Shown here: piece by piece, positions 27,852-35,887 of the stretch
Position numbering within the stretch: position 1 is the first letter of the stretch
Layout of the letters: each line of letters opens with the position of its first letter
Source of the DNA: Oscillospiraceae bacterium
GTDB lineage: Bacteria; Bacillota; Clostridia; Oscillospirales; CAG-272
Reading direction: 5' to 3'
Length of the DNA: 39,878 bases
Assembly (NCBI GenBank): GCA_015063695.1
Contig: SVTQ01000022.1
Location: 1 to 39,878 of the forward strand
Position numbers and translations under genes: made by a program
The notes under the pieces: generated by a model
The model's database searches: none
What the model was told of the DNA's origin: nothing
The model's input: only the letters and a program-made list of their open reading frames with translations

Positions 27852-27880
27852 ATTATACATTATTTATTATGGCGTGTCAA
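27852..27880 (-). promoter_or_regulatory. Promoter of the YD-repeat pair
   Basis: Minus strand -35 TTGACA (27875-27880), 17-base spacer, -10 TATAAT (27852-27857), about 45 bases ahead of the lipoprotein start. Confidence 0.85.
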
Positions 27881-27953
27881 GTTTTAAGCATGCGCCGACG
27901 GTTCGTAACATACAGACAATAAACACCTGTCCTTTCAAGCAGAAATCATCGAT

Positions 27954-28391
27954 TTAATAATGTTCAATGCAAGAATCTACCCATTCCTTAACCTTTTCAC
28001 CCACTTCATCTGGACTCAAAGCGTCCACATTCAGAACGTCTACATTATCTTTTCCTATGAACCATTGTCTTTTTAAAGGAAGCAAAAGATTCAAATGATG
28101 TTCAAAGAAATTTCTGGAGCGCGTATTATCCTTTTCTTTACGCTTTAACAATGTTTCTCTTGAAGCATCTAAAAACAGTATTCTTGCAGGCATACATTTC
28201 CGAACTTCATCCAGCTCTTTTTTTAATGCACTTTCTATTTCCCACGTTTCGCCGATTGATTTCGGATAATTAAGTGTATAGAATTCAATTTCTTCAGCGC
28301 CAAAATCCATAACACTGCATTTTAAATGCTTTACTTTGTTGTAACGGTCAACTTCTCCGTGAAGATATGAATGATTACAAATTGTATTCAA
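27954..28391 (-). pseudogene. N-terminally truncated P-loop kinase-like fragment
   Basis: The open frame of 145 residues begins at a TTG directly after a stop and has no convincing ribosome binding site. The C-terminal half looks like a small nucleotide kinase or AAA kinase: ARILFLDASRETLLKRKEKD (strand plus start of a lid), TRSRNFFEHHLN (lid arginines), and DVLNVDALSPDEVGEKVKEWVDS at the end. The Walker A motif that should open such a protein is absent, so the gene has lost its N-terminus. The break lies about 35 bases from the AGCTAAAT hairpin array. Base composition is AT-rich compared with neighbours, which suggests foreign origin. Function is presumably lost; the exact family is uncertain. 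Confidence 0.6.
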
Positions 28392-28425
28392 ATATATTAT
28401 AACATATATGGAATTGCTTGTATAT

Positions 28426-28629
28426 AGCTAAATAGTTTTGCCTAATGGCAAAACAGCTAAATTGTTCGCGTTGCTCACAGCTAAATAGTTTTACTTGCGT
28501 AAAACAGCTAAATAAAATTCGGCTAAAACAGCGTGTGCCTTTGGCACACATTTAGCGCACAGCAGGTGCATTTAGCGTGACACAGTCACATTTAGCTCGG
28601 TTTTCCTTTTAGGAAAGCCGAATTTAGCT
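28426..28629. repeat. Symmetrical AGCTAAAT/ATTTAGCT multi-hairpin array
   Basis: AGCTAAAT occurs at 28426, 28455, 28479 and 28506; its complement ATTTAGC(T) at 28550, 28570, 28590 and 28622. Between the copies stand short hairpins of unrelated sequence: GTTTTGCC-TAAT-GGCAAAAC, a degenerate GTTCGC/GCTCAC, GTTTTAC-TTGC-GTAAAAC, the central GTGTGCC-TTT-GGCACAC, GCAC/GTGC, GTGAC-ACA-GTCAC and a 9-bp stem at 28598-28620. Copies 1 to 4 can pair with 8 to 5 in nested order, which would give a ladder of short stems with side hairpins at each junction. A 13-base block, AAATTCGGCT plus flanks near 28515-28524, is also complementary to 28615-28625. It encodes no plausible protein. Confidence 0.85.
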
Positions 28630-28630
28630 G

Positions 28631-28658
28631 AAAAAAGCATCCTTTCGGATGCTTTTTT
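28631..28658. terminator. Strong terminator between the 6S-like RNA and the array
   Basis: AAAAAAGCATCC pairs with GGATGCTTTTTT around TTTC. The T tract suits termination on either strand; on the minus strand it ends the candidate 6S RNA. Confidence 0.9.
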
Positions 28659-28679
28659 CCCCACCATGCCGTGTATACG

Positions 28680-28866
28680 AGTAATAGAAACCCTGCTAAT
28701 GCAAGGTTGGTGTCCTTTCTTACCGTTTTGTGCTACCAACGTCCTTAAATCGCGTCACGAAGGAGGCGAAGTAAGGGAGGTCTGCATACCCGCGGTATGC
28801 TCGGGACTCCATTATTCTGTTGTGGGTTTTAATGCCCGTAATATCACGCTCACAGCAGGGAGTATA
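28680..28866 (-). ncRNA. ssrS: Candidate 6S RNA
   Basis: This gene-free block is GC-richer than the surrounding spacer and folds as a long irregular hairpin. CCCTGCT at the 5' end (complement of 28854-28860) pairs with AGCAGGG at the 3' end (28691-28697), giving about 185 bases, the usual 6S size. Inside are a small hairpin GGG-CATTAAAA-CCC, an apical stem GCATACC-GCG-GGTATGC flanked by GGAG/CTCC, and GTTGGT/ACCAAC. 6S RNA mimics an open promoter and binds sigma-A RNA polymerase. A minus-strand -10 TATAAT (28870-28875) precedes it and a strong terminator follows. A nearby cysteine desulfurase gene recalls the Bacillus bsrA region. Identification rests on shape and remembered motifs, so another structured RNA is possible. 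Confidence 0.5.
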
Positions 28867-28923
28867 CTTATTATATGCGCGGACACTCAGAATATACCGT
28901 CCGCTTTTCGGATCTCTCCTTAA

Positions 28924-29229
28924 TTATTCAGCGCCGTCGTAATCAACGTCGTTGAAGCTGTCGTCAAAGATATCTGCGATCTTATCGAACTCTTCATCGT
29001 CTTCAATTGTTGCAAGGAAAACGTTTCCTTCTTCATCTTCTTCGCGGCGGAGAATGATATATTCGCCGTTCTGCTTCTTTTCGTCAGCAGGAATAAGAGC
29101 ATTGTAAGTAACGCCGTTTTCCATATACTTACCTATAAGCTCAAACTCTTCTTCGTTACCTTCTTCATCGGTAAGTGTATAGATCTCTGTATCAAAATAT
29201 TCTTCTTCAAGAATTTTTTCGTCTGCCAT
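28924..29229 (-). CDS. DUF1292 family protein
   Basis: This is a small, very acidic 101-residue protein of the DUF1292 (YrzB-like) family found throughout Firmicutes, function unknown. The pattern EIYTLTDEEGNEEEFELIG, then YMENGVTYNALIPADEK, then GEYIILRREEDEEGNVFLATIEDDEEFDKIADIF (given here in parts) is characteristic. AAAGGAG lies ahead of ATG 29229. It has its own promoter although it follows the nifS-like gene by 89 bases. Confidence 0.92.
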   Translation of the reverse strand: MADEKILEEEYFDTEIYTLTDEEGNEEEFELIGKYMENGVTYNALIPADEKKQNGEYIILRREEDEEGNVFLATIEDDEEFDKIADIFDDSFNDVDYDGAE

Positions 29230-29266
29230 TTTATTTTCTCCTTTGTCTGTGTTATCTTGTACTATT

Positions 29267-29296
29267 ATTGTATACCATGGGATATATTTTTGTCAA
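29267..29296 (-). promoter_or_regulatory. Promoter of the DUF1292 gene
   Basis: Minus strand -35 TTGACA (29291-29296), 18-base spacer, -10 TACAAT (29267-29272), about 30 bases upstream of the start codon. Confidence 0.7.
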
Positions 29297-29318
29297 GGGG
29301 GACTTTTTCCCACTTAAC

Positions 29319-30497
29319 TCACTGCTTCTTTATCTGAGCGAGATTTGAGATACCTTTTTCGAGCGTTTCGCAGAAAACGTCAATTTCTTCCTTTGTATTC
29401 TCTGCAGAAAAGCTGAGTCTGAGAGAGCTGTCCGCATCCTCCTCGGAAAGACCGAAGGCGATGAGCGCACGGCTCAGATTTCTGTGGTGAGTGGAGCATG
29501 CGGAGCTTTTTGACACGCATATTCCCGCACCCGAAAGGAAATTAAGAAGAGTTTCGCTTTTAATATTGGGTACTGTAATACTCAGTATATAAGGAAGTGC
29601 TTTTTCGGGAAGATTGAACTTTACCCCTGAAATTTTCAAAAGCTTTTCCATGGCATATTCGCGAAGCTCCGCCACGTAGTTCTTTCTTTCGGAAACCTTT
29701 CCCGACATGGCTTTTACCGCCGCGCCGAAGCCGAGAAGCTGTGGAACTCCCTCTGTTCCCGAGCGGTAGTTTTCCTCCTGACCGCCTCCGTAAAGAGTGG
29801 GAATTATCTTCTTTGCTGTGATAATATCCTTCGAAACGTAGAGCGCACCTGCGCCCTTTGCGGAATAGACCTTATGAGCACTGACGGAGATCATATCCGC
29901 ACCTATATCGGAAGGAGCAAAGCGCATTTTCATAAACGCCTGAACACAGTCCGAATGAACGACTGCCGAGGGGGATACCGCCTTTATTATTTTAGACGCA
30001 CTTTTTACGTCGTATACCGCGCCCGTTTCGTTATTGACGAGCATAAGAGACGCGAGTATAACGTCAGACGTTACTTCCCTCTTCAAAAATTCAAGATCAA
30101 GCTTTCCGCCGGCGGTGGGAATTCTGACTATTCTGAAGCCGTCCTTTTCAAGAGCGTCTGCACAGACTTCGACGGATGCGTGTTCGCCGTCTGAAATGAT
30201 GACCGTTCCGCGCCTTCCGTTTTTAACGGGTCTTTCCTTAGCGTAGACTGATCCGAAAATCGCCAGATTGTTTGCCTCTGTACCGCCCGAGGTAAATATA
30301 ATCTTTCCGTCAGCGGCGCGTCTTATACCGAGAGCCGATGCCACAGTTTTTCTCGCCTCTTCCACAGCACGGTGGGCACTGTCACCTGCAAAATGAGCAG
30401 AGGACGGGTTTCCCCAGTTCTCAGTCAGCGCATCGGTGATCGCCTTTACCGCTTCGTGGCAAGGCTTTGTTGTTGCACTGTTATCGAAATAGATCAT
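29319..30497 (-). CDS. Cysteine desulfurase (NifS/IscS family)
   Basis: This is a 392-residue pyridoxal-phosphate enzyme that removes sulfur from cysteine as a protein-bound persulfide for Fe-S clusters or thiolated tRNA. It begins YFDNSATTKP; FTSGGTEANNLAIFG and GEHASVE bind the cofactor; VHSDCVQAF follows; SAHKVYSAKGAG (about residue 207-218) holds the PLP lysine (HK); RSGTEGVPQLLGFG is the substrate-arginine region; SKSSACST (about 330-337) carries the catalytic cysteine on a flexible loop. No scaffold or thiolase gene is adjacent, so the sulfur acceptor is unknown. It starts 8 bases after a lipoprotein gene and may be co-transcribed with dus. Confidence 0.93.
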   Translation of the reverse strand: MIYFDNSATTKPCHEAVKAITDALTENWGNPSSAHFAGDSAHRAVEEARKTVASALGIRRAADGKIIFTSGGTEANNLAIFGSVYAKERPVKNGRRGTVIISDGEHASVEVCADALEKDGFRIVRIPTAGGKLDLEFLKREVTSDVILASLMLVNNETGAVYDVKSASKIIKAVSPSAVVHSDCVQAFMKMRFAPSDIGADMISVSAHKVYSAKGAGALYVSKDIITAKKIIPTLYGGGQEENYRSGTEGVPQLLGFGAAVKAMSGKVSERKNYVAELREYAMEKLLKISGVKFNLPEKALPYILSITVPNIKSETLLNFLSGAGICVSKSSACSTHHRNLSRALIAFGLSEEDADSSLRLSFSAENTKEEIDVFCETLEKGISNLAQIKKQ

Positions 30498-30505
30498 GCC
30501 CTTTA

Positions 30506-31066
30506 TCAGCCCTCTGTGTCAAGAAAATCAAAAGCATCAAGCATGGACTGAACGTCCTCCATATGGCTGTCGTAAGCTTCGGGAACGGACGTGTATGTGA
30601 ACACGTAAGCCTGAGGCTTGCTGAGTGCTACGCCCTTGACTGCCGCCACCTGCATAAACTGATACTCATAATCCTCAAGAGTTCCCTTGAAGACGGTCTT
30701 GAGAGCGGCAACGCCGTCAATTACCGTATTTTCTGAAGAAACAACTTCAAAATCGGAATAGACGTTCTGAAAATCGGACTCAAAGCTCTTCCACCAATCG
30801 GCGAGAGTATCGTCGGTATAGTTGACGGTGAAGGTCATTACGCTTACGTTTGAGCGGTCTGTTTCGGAATAATACGCAGTAGTTGCACCGTTTGCCACGT
30901 CACATGTCCAGTTCTCGGGAACGTAGAAATTATAATCTACGCTGTCACCCGATGCTTTCTTCATTCCTTCGGGAACGGTAGGGTCAGCCTTGCTACAGGA
31001 AGCAAGGCAAAGCACCGTCATAACAACTGCCATAAACAAAACGAAAATTCTTTTTACTGTATTCAC
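30506..31066 (-). CDS. Lipoprotein, PsbP/DcrB-like
   Basis: I choose GTG 31066 (186 residues): GGAGG stands eight bases upstream and the GTG overlaps the dus stop codon as GTGA. The upstream ATG at 31081 would put five extra residues inside the ribosome binding site. The signal peptide ends in lipobox LASC, with Cys24 lipidated. The mature part has SVDYNFYVPENWTCD, SNVSVMTFTVNYTDDTLADW and IDGVAALKTVFKGTLEDYEY, a layout like PsbP/DcrB-fold lipoproteins that are common and uncharacterised in clostridia. Translational coupling to dus is evident from the overlap, but a functional link is not. Confidence 0.82.
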   Translation of the reverse strand: MNTVKRIFVLFMAVVMTVLCLASCSKADPTVPEGMKKASGDSVDYNFYVPENWTCDVANGATTAYYSETDRSNVSVMTFTVNYTDDTLADWWKSFESDFQNVYSDFEVVSSENTVIDGVAALKTVFKGTLEDYEYQFMQVAAVKGVALSKPQAYVFTYTSVPEAYDSHMEDVQSMLDAFDFLDTEG

Positions 31067-32049
31067 TGTTTTATCCTCCATGAGAGAAGTATATTTTCAA
31101 TTTCACCAAGGGTCACCGAGCGGTTGATGCTGTCACGCACTGCCGCCGACCCCGAAAGCCCTTTTATAAAGTGGGCGCATCTGCCCCTTGCCTCGCGGAC
31201 CCCGAGCTCCTCGCCCTTTTCTTTCACGAGGTCGCGCACCAAATTCAGTGCACATGCAACTCTGTCCTCAGCCGTCGGCATTTCAGGTTCAAGCCCCTTT
31301 TCAAAAGCCTTGATATGAGAGAATATCCAAGGGTCACCGAGAGCGGCGCGGCCAATCATAACACTGTCACATCCCGTTTCCCTCTTCATGCGAACGGCAT
31401 CCTCGGCGCATACGATATCGCCGTTACCGATAACGGGAACACTGTCCCCCACCGCCGCCTTAACCTCGCCTATAACGGAAATATCAGCCGAGGGGGCGTA
31501 CATCTGGTCGCGTGTCCTTGCATGGACTGCTATAGCGACAGCACCGGCACCCGCAAGTGCCTTTGCAAGCTCGGGAGCGTTTATGCTTTTTTTATCCCAC
31601 CCCGAGCGTATTTTTACCGTCAGGGGCATATTGTATTTTTTCAGCGCCGCCGACATTTCTTCAACTATCCGCACAGCAAGCTCGGGAGCTTTCATAAGAG
31701 CACTTCCGTCCCCCGAGGTCACTATTTTCCTAACCGGACATCCCATATTGACGTCCACCGCAACAGGCGGTGCGGCATAGGAGCACCCTTCAAAGCTTCC
31801 CTCGGCGATCATTACCGCCGCCTCCGCCATCACAAGCGGCTCGTGACCGAAAAGCTGGATTGCCACGGGGCACTCACCCTCGGCGATCCTCGTCAGCACC
31901 GCCGTCTTTTTATCCTTGTAGCACAGTGCTTTGGCAGACACCATTTCGGAGACCGCCATATCCGCACCCATTTTCGTACACAAAAGGCGCATGATACTGT
32001 CGGTTGCTCCCGCCATGGGTGCCAGCACCGTTATATTTCTGAAATCCAT
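31063..32049 (-). CDS. dus: tRNA-dihydrouridine synthase (DusB-like)
   Basis: This 328-residue flavoenzyme reduces uridines to dihydrouridine in tRNA D-loops with NADPH. The TIM barrel begins VLAPMAGATDSIMR; VAIQLFGHEP and VDVNMGCPVRKI (about 103-114) follow, the latter with the catalytic Cys; LTVKIRSGWD and AVAIHARTRDQMY bind FMN phosphate and tRNA; IGNGDIVCAEDA and MIGRAALGDPWIF close the barrel. The C-terminal helical domain is present. In Firmicutes dus can stand next to cell-wall or cofactor genes. Here it follows a dockerin protein by 30 bases and is coupled to a lipoprotein gene downstream. Confidence 0.95.
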   Translation of the reverse strand: MDFRNITVLAPMAGATDSIMRLLCTKMGADMAVSEMVSAKALCYKDKKTAVLTRIAEGECPVAIQLFGHEPLVMAEAAVMIAEGSFEGCSYAAPPVAVDVNMGCPVRKIVTSGDGSALMKAPELAVRIVEEMSAALKKYNMPLTVKIRSGWDKKSINAPELAKALAGAGAVAIAVHARTRDQMYAPSADISVIGEVKAAVGDSVPVIGNGDIVCAEDAVRMKRETGCDSVMIGRAALGDPWIFSHIKAFEKGLEPEMPTAEDRVACALNLVRDLVKEKGEELGVREARGRCAHFIKGLSGSAAVRDSINRSVTLGEIENILLSWRIKQ

Positions 32050-32079
32050 TTAATAGTAGCTTTCGTATTTTAAATTAAC

Positions 32080-34146
32080 TTAATTATTTCCGCGAGAGCC
32101 CGTTTCATCGCTGTACCACATATAGGTGGGACTTCCCGTTATCTCATTTGTCGCAGGGAAGGTTCCGTGCCCTGCGGACGCACCCGTAGCTTTTGCGTAG
32201 CTGTAGAATTTATACTTATAATCGTATTCCCAAGCCTCTCTCTGTTCGGGTGTTCCGTTTACGTAATCTGACTCATAGGTTGCGGAAAGACAAAGGAAAT
32301 ACATATGAACAGAGGTCTTTCTTACTGCAGCCTTCTGCGCGGCGGTCTCTGCCTCGGCATAGGCATTGTTGAAAAGCTCTTCCATCTTCTCATAATTTTC
32401 CGCCATATAAGAGCGGCTGTATGTATCAAAGGGCATTTCGTAGTTGTTTACAAAGCAACCGACACCGTTTCCTGCCTCGTCCTGCATATCCATATATTCA
32501 AGGATATATTCCCATCCTCCGCCGTAAGTGTCTTTAAGGAAAACACAAATATTATCCATAAACTCCTCTCTGGTCATAAGAGGATTCTCTTCCATTTTGG
32601 CGCAAAGGTAACCCTTGAGACCTTCAAAGGTATTGTTACCGCTGCCTTCAGCAAAGATCCCCACCGCACCGTGAGCGTAAAGCCATGAGAAGTCGTCGTA
32701 AATATTGTACACGTTGGGAGCGGGGGCAAGGTGGTAGATAAAGCTTGTGGTATAGTACCAGCAGTAAAGCTTGTCCGTCTTTTCCGCCCAGTCCTTGAAG
32801 CACTCTTCTTCAAGATTGTTATTGTAATTTATAGCGTAATGGCTCTCATCCTTACATTCGCCGCTGCCGAAAGTATGGTTGTTACAACCGTTCCAGCAGT
32901 AACAGATAATGATATTATCCGCAGGGCAAACGTTCTTCGGGGGCACTCTGAAATCAAAGTAAGCTATGGTGAAAAGGTCAATTTCGGGATATTCCACGTC
33001 CACCACTGCCGCAACTCTGTTTACAAATCTGATAAGGGGGCCCGCAAGGGACTCTTCCGCCATTGCCGCCGCTTTACAGCTTGTACATGAACAATAATGG
33101 GGAGTGTCGTTGAGGGAGCAGGATATCTGATTCATTTCCTCTCCTATATTGTAGCCCCATGCAGCTCTCTGTTCAATAAGCGCAAGAACGTTATCAAGAC
33201 ACTCGTTATATATATCCTCATTCGTAAGGCAGGGGTTGTGGTTTGCATCACAGCTTTCAATAAGGTATTCGAAAGAGTGCGCGTTGGTATACGTTCTTCC
33301 GAGACCGTGACCGTAACGTGCGCTTGCAAGCATTTCGTTGCTTTCAAGGGCATTGGTCTTGTTGGGAATCAGATATTCTTCAAGATTTCCCGAATATCCC
33401 GAAATACGAACGCATCTGTAATCGAAGGCAGGGATCCACATATCCCGTATTCCCTCTTCAACGGTAACGCGTTTCCAATTTTCCTTTTTCACTCCGCTTT
33501 TGCGGAAATCCACCCCTGCATAATTCTCAACGAAATCAAGAATTCCGTACATACAGCCGCGCTTTACGCCGCCGTGGATTATAACTCTCTCCCCGGTAGT
33601 CTCAATAAGATAACCCTCTCCACCGAGAGAATACTTGTCCTCGGTGTCCGGTCTTATTTCAATCATGGGTGAGCCGTCGTCAACGTCAGTAACAGTAAGA
33701 CGCACACCCGTCATCTGTTCCAGATAATCTGCAAGCTTGCCGCTGAAAACGTCAATATTATCGTTGCAGTTTTCGGGCACTAAAATTTTATAATTCTCAA
33801 GCAGAACCCCGCATACGCTCATTCTGCTTATGGGATAACCGCTGTTTACGTTACCGTATTCCTCAGGAATGTTTATGATACCCCCAAGACCCTTGCGGAG
33901 GGCAAGAACGTCCTTAGTAGTAATCTTTGAATCTCCGTCAACGTCGGCAGCATCCATATCCATATACTGATTTTCGAGAGGAACACCGCCAAGATGCTTT
34001 CTCACGGAAAGAACGTCTTTTGTTGTAATTTTTCCATTACAGTCCACATCTCCCACATCGGTATTAAAAAATCCCGCAGAGACACCGGAAACGGAGGCAA
34101 AAATCAATATAACAGTTATGATAAGTCCGAAAAACAGTTTTTTCAT
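32080..34146 (-). CDS. Secreted DUF4838 protein with N-terminal type I dockerin
   Basis: The product has 688 residues. After a signal peptide (1-24) comes a dockerin: two repeats, VGDVDCNGKITTKDVLSVRK (about 31-50) and ADVDGDSKITTKDVLALRKG (about 67-86), each with the DxDxxGxI calcium loop and the KDVLxxRK helix that binds cohesins. About residues 115-235 resemble the N-terminal domain found ahead of alpha-glucuronidase-like enzymes. The rest matches DUF4838 (NQISCSLNDTPHYCSCTSCK, IDLFTIAYFDFRVPPKN, IICYCWNGCNNHTFG). Related proteins are presumed polysaccharide-active, with unknown substrate. Dockerins are more often C-terminal. No cohesin protein lies in the window. A good ribosome binding site, GGTGGAG, precedes ATG 34146. 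Confidence 0.88.
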   Translation of the reverse strand: MKKLFFGLIITVILIFASVSGVSAGFFNTDVGDVDCNGKITTKDVLSVRKHLGGVPLENQYMDMDAADVDGDSKITTKDVLALRKGLGGIINIPEEYGNVNSGYPISRMSVCGVLLENYKILVPENCNDNIDVFSGKLADYLEQMTGVRLTVTDVDDGSPMIEIRPDTEDKYSLGGEGYLIETTGERVIIHGGVKRGCMYGILDFVENYAGVDFRKSGVKKENWKRVTVEEGIRDMWIPAFDYRCVRISGYSGNLEEYLIPNKTNALESNEMLASARYGHGLGRTYTNAHSFEYLIESCDANHNPCLTNEDIYNECLDNVLALIEQRAAWGYNIGEEMNQISCSLNDTPHYCSCTSCKAAAMAEESLAGPLIRFVNRVAAVVDVEYPEIDLFTIAYFDFRVPPKNVCPADNIIICYCWNGCNNHTFGSGECKDESHYAINYNNNLEEECFKDWAEKTDKLYCWYYTTSFIYHLAPAPNVYNIYDDFSWLYAHGAVGIFAEGSGNNTFEGLKGYLCAKMEENPLMTREEFMDNICVFLKDTYGGGWEYILEYMDMQDEAGNGVGCFVNNYEMPFDTYSRSYMAENYEKMEELFNNAYAEAETAAQKAAVRKTSVHMYFLCLSATYESDYVNGTPEQREAWEYDYKYKFYSYAKATGASAGHGTFPATNEITGSPTYMWYSDETGSRGNN

Positions 34147-34260
34147 AGTTAGTTATCTCCACCTTAAAAAACGTACAAATCACCTATTATATATAAAATA
34201 CCATAATATCATGATTATTTCAAGCATTATTTTATTATGGGACTGTCTCTGCAAATATTA

Positions 34261-34289
34261 TTGACTTAAAAGCGATACTATGATAAAAT
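34261..34289 (+). promoter_or_regulatory. Promoter of the nuclease-mntP operon
   Basis: -35 TTGACT (34261-34266), 17-base spacer, -10 TAAAAT (34284-34289). The divergent dockerin gene starts at 34146; no equally clear promoter for it was found in the AT-rich spacer. Confidence 0.75.
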
Positions 34290-34325
34290 CATCAGAGTGG
34301 AAAAACATAACCTTGGAGCATAAGA

Positions 34326-35264
34326 ATGACCAAAATAAGTAAAACAAATAAAAAACTTTCGATGCCGATAATCGCGGCGATACTTGTCCTTGCGGTATTC
34401 CTTATCGGTATATACTTCCTGACAGACGGCAAAATGCTTGACATTCTGTCCGAATATATCGGCGAAGTCCCTTCCGGAGAAACGATATCCCCCGAAGCCT
34501 TCGACTATGCCGCAGTTCCCGAATACGAAAACGAGCCCTTCTGCGTTATAAACGACGGAAAACCTTATTTCACAGATGAAGAAATAACGGAAGGTTCCTT
34601 CGAAAAGTACGCTCCTCTTGACGACCTCGGCAGATGCGGAGCCGCCATATCCTGTGTAGGGCGCGACCTTATGCCCACCGAGGACAGAGAGAGCATCAGC
34701 CACATAAAGCCTACCGGTTGGCAGAGCATTCAATACGACCATGTTGACGGAAAGAGCCTCTACAACAGATGCCATCTTATCGGTTTTCAGCTTACGGGAG
34801 AGAATGCCAACGAAAAGAACCTCATCACGGGAACACGTTATATGAACGTTGACGGCATGCTCCCCTTTGAAAATATGATAGCCGACTACGTAAAGGAAAC
34901 GGGAAACCACGTAATGTACAGAGTTACTCCCGTTTTTAAAGGCTACGAGCTTGTGGCAAGAGGAGTTCTCATGGAAGGCTATTCCGTTGAGGACAACGGT
35001 GACGGCGTATGCTTCAACGTTTTCGCCTACAACGTCCAGCCCCGTATTGAAATTAATTACAGTGACGGCACGAGCCGCGAGGTTCCCCTTGTCTCCTCAA
35101 AAGAAGGCAAGGAATACGTACTGAATACAAAGAGCAAAAAGTTCCATCTTCCCGAATGCTCCTCCTCAAAAGAAATGAACCCCAAAAACAAGGGTGAATT
35201 CAAAGGAGACCGCGAAGAGCTTATCGCAATGGGCTATGACCCCTGCGGATATTGCAACCCTTAA
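34326..35264 (+). CDS. Membrane-anchored DNA/RNA non-specific endonuclease (EndA-like)
   Basis: This 312-residue protein has an N-terminal membrane anchor (about 13-32), so the nuclease domain lies outside the cytoplasm. The beta-beta-alpha metal nuclease core shows YNRCHLIGFQL (146-156), in which NRCH replaces the DRGH of serratia nuclease and H150 is the general base, followed by NEKNLITGTRYMN, with the metal-binding Asn. The C-terminus (about 262-312) is an Ada-like metal motif: YVLNTKSKKFHLPECSS, then GYDPCGYCNP. This combination is common in Firmicutes and related to competence DNA-entry nucleases. Roles in DNA uptake, nutrient scavenging or extracellular DNA breakdown are open. GGAG precedes ATG 34326. 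Confidence 0.9.
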   Translation: MTKISKTNKKLSMPIIAAILVLAVFLIGIYFLTDGKMLDILSEYIGEVPSGETISPEAFDYAAVPEYENEPFCVINDGKPYFTDEEITEGSFEKYAPLDDLGRCGAAISCVGRDLMPTEDRESISHIKPTGWQSIQYDHVDGKSLYNRCHLIGFQLTGENANEKNLITGTRYMNVDGMLPFENMIADYVKETGNHVMYRVTPVFKGYELVARGVLMEGYSVEDNGDGVCFNVFAYNVQPRIEINYSDGTSREVPLVSSKEGKEYVLNTKSKKFHLPECSSSKEMNPKNKGEFKGDREELIAMGYDPCGYCNP

Positions 35265-35278
35265 AAAGGAAAACCCTA

Positions 35279-35863
35279 ATGAAATTTGATTTTTTATTCT
35301 TCTTTAACAGCGCCCTCTTAGGCGTCGGACTTGCCATGGATGCGTTCTCCGTATCTCTTGCCAACGGCCTGTCCGAGCCCTGTATGAAAAAAGCACGAAT
35401 GACGGGAATAGCAGGAGTTTTTGCAATCTTTCAGGCACTCATGCCCCTTCTCGGATGGACCTGCATCCACACCGTCGTTCAGTATTTCACCATCTTCGAG
35501 AAATTCATTCCCTGGATAGCTCTCGTTCTTCTCGCCTTCATAGGCTCCAAAATGCTTTATGACGGAATTAAAGGAGACGGTGACGAATGCGGATGCTCAA
35601 GGCTCAGCTTTGCAGCCCTTATTCTCCAAGGAATTGCAACCTCCATCGATGCCCTTTCAGTAGGCTTTACCATTGCGGAATACGACTTTCTTCACGCTAT
35701 CTCTGCCGCGCTCGTTATTGCCTCCGTGACCTTCGTTATCTGCATGACGGGACTTTACCTCGGCAAGAAGTTCGGGACAAAGCTCTCAGGGAAAGCGCAG
35801 ATACTGGGCGGACTTATTCTTATCGCCATCGGAATTGAGATATTCCTGACGGGAGTTATCTGA
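35279..35863 (+). CDS. mntP: Manganese efflux pump MntP
   Basis: MntP exports excess Mn2+ across the cytoplasmic membrane. I start it at ATG 35279 (194 residues, MKFDFLFFFNSAL), after AAAAGGA; the open frame extends 27 bases further into the nuclease gene without a ribosome binding site. The two-fold repeat of three spans is clear. GVGLAMDAFSVSLANGL (first repeat) and GIATSIDALSVGFTIA (second) carry the essential aspartates. GSKMLYDGIKGDGDECGCS is the loop between halves. No yybP-ykoY manganese riboswitch is visible upstream, and it is probably read from the nuclease promoter 15 bases after that gene. Confidence 0.95.
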   Translation: MKFDFLFFFNSALLGVGLAMDAFSVSLANGLSEPCMKKARMTGIAGVFAIFQALMPLLGWTCIHTVVQYFTIFEKFIPWIALVLLAFIGSKMLYDGIKGDGDECGCSRLSFAALILQGIATSIDALSVGFTIAEYDFLHAISAALVIASVTFVICMTGLYLGKKFGTKLSGKAQILGGLILIAIGIEIFLTGVI

Positions 35864-35887
35864 TATACACAGAAAAGAGGAAAGACA

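Noticed and set aside
28426..28629. CRISPR array
   Set aside because: The repeated motif is only 7-8 bases, half the copies are inverted, spacers are short palindromes of 12-36 bases, and no cas gene is near.
34278..34910. 210-residue minus-strand open frame opposite the nuclease gene
   Set aside because: It overlaps the nuclease promoter and N-terminal half and shows no domain; the nuclease reading is clear.
35265..35278. yybP-ykoY manganese riboswitch ahead of mntP
   Set aside because: There are only about 15 bases between the nuclease stop and mntP, leaving no room for it.
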